From the NCBI GenBank assembly GCA_023245975.1, contig JAHFJF010000049.1:1-6921 (forward strand): a DNA stretch of 6,921 bases, written 5' to 3'. This stretch comes from an archaeon (lineage in GTDB: Archaea > Nanobdellota > Nanobdellia > SCGC-AAA011-G17 > GW2011-AR17). Below, one piece after another: positions 5,751-6,921 of the stretch. The notes below the pieces were generated by a model. That model was given only the letters and a program-made list of their open reading frames with translations, was not told where the DNA came from and made no database searches. Numbering within the stretch: position 1 is the stretch's first letter; every line of letters starts with the position of its first letter. The position numbers and the translations under genes are program-made.

Positions 5751-6921
5751 ATTCCTACTCCTGGTAGGGCACTAGCTGGCGCTGGCAGTTGTGTCCTTAA
5801 TTCCGGCACAAGCGATGGCGGGGTTGCCAATGGGCCCCCACTTATTGGGCACGGCAATCCTTCTGTTTCTATTTCAGGGTGCTTGAAAGATTCTGAGCAG
5901 ATTCTATCTTCAACAGATTGAAAAGTGTTGTCTAATGCCCTTAATGCTGTTTTCCATTCTTCTACTGTGTCAGGTATAGCTTCAGGAACATTTCTGTCTG
6001 CAGGTAATAAATCTCGCGGAGCATTATTTTGCACTGGAAGCAAGTTTTGCCTTGGTGCGAATATCTGGAATCCTGTAATTGATCGGCCAGTTGCTTGGCT
6101 TTGATGCTGCCTTTCTACCTGGTTAAGCCTTGTCTTGAATAAGTTTAATGCATTTGAGATTGCTTTTTTCCATTTATTTAGCCTTTCATTTTCTTCACTA
6201 TCTCCTTCTGAACTACAATCTGGGCCTGTGCATTCTCCAGGTGCTATTTTTCCGCACTTTTTCTTATTGCCAGCGGTATTGCAGGATTCATCAATGCCGC
6301 AATCATTATTTGTTGTGCAGGTAGCAGTGCTGACAAATCTGCCATCACATTTGTTCTGTCTGTTACAATATAACTCAACTCTTAATGTTCCTGTAGATGG
6401 CTTGCTTAATTCATCATAAGGCGGAGTTCTGCATTCTTTGCTTGAAGTGCATTCTTTCCTCATGCAATACTTAACTCCAAGCCCGAATGCTGGCACCTTG
6501 CATTCTTCTCCAAGAGCACATTGGGTATTTGTTGAACATGTAAGGTCTCTTCCAGCCCTAAAATCAGTATAGCACATTCCTGGATATGACCTGTATGCTG
6601 GGCCTAATGCACCATTTGCTGGCAATGGATCTCTTAAGCAGCTTAGGTTCTTTGCAGTTGTTGTGCCATACTTGCAATCTTTCCATGTTACACAGGCATT
6701 GAACCTTTCGGCGCAGACTTTTGCGCATGGCGCAGCACCTCTTGGGCAAGGCGTTTTTTTCATCAACATTCTTTCATAAGTAGCACAAACTTCTTTTTTT
6801 CCATCACAATTATTTGTAGAGGGGCAGCTGCATTTTCTTGCATCGTTATAACAATATCTTAAGTCATATTCGCTCCTGCTGCCAAACTCATAGCATTTGC
6901 TGTCGCTTTTTCTGCAGAATT
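5747..6921 (-). CDS. Cys-rich, probably secreted protein, N-terminus cut by window edge
   Basis: An ATG occurs at 6769, but the same frame is open and equally Cys-rich up to the window edge (it reads FCRKSDSKCYEFG from 6919), so the real start lies outside. The visible 390 residues hold 30 cysteines, 28 of them in the first 235. Several units follow CX5CX5CX8-11C: 128/134/140/152 (CSTNTQC...), 201/207/213/222 (CTTNNDC...) and a looser 157/163/185/191. These match the small modules of the next protein. Then comes a charged helical stretch (about 237-275, NERLNKWKKAI), a Pro/Asn-rich linker, a second helix (about 319-341) and a Pro-rich C-terminus. No membrane segment is visible. Its TGA overlaps the next ATG as ATGA, so the two proteins are probably made together and may share a location or complex. 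Extracellular placement is inferred from cysteine content and from the partner's signal peptide. Confidence 0.8.
   Translation of the reverse strand, partial: FCRKSDSKCYEFGSRSEYDLRYCYNDARKCSCPSTNNCDGKKEVCATYERMLMKKTPCPRGAAPCAKVCAERFNACVTWKDCKYGTTTAKNLSCLRDPLPANGALGPAYRSYPGMCYTDFRAGRDLTCSTNTQCALGEECKVPAFGLGVKYCMRKECTSSKECRTPPYDELSKPSTGTLRVELYCNRQNKCDGRFVSTATCTTNNDCGIDESCNTAGNKKKCGKIAPGECTGPDCSSEGDSEENERLNKWKKAISNALNLFKTRLNQVERQHQSQATGRSITGFQIFAPRQNLLPVQNNAPRDLLPADRNVPEAIPDTVEEWKTALRALDNTFQSVEDRICSESFKHPEIETEGLPCPISGGPLATPPSLVPELRTQLPAPASALPGVGI
5758..5762 (-). promoter_or_regulatory. Ribosome binding site of the 653-residue secreted protein
   Basis: The minus strand reads AGGAG seven bases before the ATG at 5750, inside the last codons of the upstream Cys-rich gene. 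It fixes the start at the ATGA overlap and supports coupled translation. Confidence 0.65.

Noticed and set aside
4144..6419. Plus-strand frames opposite the two Cys-rich genes
   Set aside because: They show Ser/Pro/Leu-rich shadow composition with no coherent domain, while the minus strand has a signal peptide, regular Cys modules and coupled starts.
6564..6749. 61-codon minus-strand frame within the truncated Cys-rich gene
   Set aside because: It overlaps, in another frame, the part of the Cys-rich protein with regular cysteine spacing and shows no features of its own.
1..6921. tRNA, rRNA, CRISPR arrays, insertion sequences or attachment sites
   Set aside because: Coding frames fill the window on one strand with gaps of at most about 80 bases; no cloverleaf, spaced direct repeats, transposase motifs or terminal inverted repeats were seen by eye.

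Overview
The window looks like part of an AT-rich archaeal chromosome, most likely from a DPANN-type lineage (Woesearchaeota or Pacearchaeota relatives). Three gene starts are preceded by A/T-only TATA-like boxes. At two of them the predicted transcription start falls within a few bases of the ATG, which is the leaderless arrangement typical of archaea. The gene content fits this lineage: compact genes, large secreted Cys-rich proteins with CxDxD modules, and a family-3 (eukaryote-type) glycogen synthase homologue. The taxonomic placement is inferred from sequence style and recalled family distribution, not from a marker gene. All seven supported genes lie on the minus strand, and the plus-strand reading frames are shadows.

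In transcription order (right to left), the first block is a secreted pair. It starts with a 5'-truncated Cys-rich protein (5747-6921, running off the window edge). An ATGA overlap joins this to a 653-residue protein with a signal peptide (3789-5750). That protein has a duplicated N-terminal beta-rich unit, three six-cysteine modules and four small CX5C-type modules. Next is a monocistronic DUF1385/YqhQ-family membrane protein (2874-3743) with its own TATA box.

The third block is a tightly overlapping three-gene operon: a nucleotidyltransferase-fold protein (2262-2834), a 59-residue small protein (2093-2272) and a GT3 glycogen-synthase-like glycosyltransferase (447-2096). The genes overlap by 11 nt and by ATGA, so they are probably co-translated. 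The last gene, cut by the left edge, encodes a pentapeptide-repeat protein (1-368) behind its own TATA box.

No RNA genes, mobile elements or CRISPR arrays were seen, and no gap between genes is longer than about 80 bases. The points most worth following up are the GT3 homologue with substituted substrate-site motifs, its coupling to a nucleotidyltransferase and small partner, and the modular Cys-rich secreted pair.
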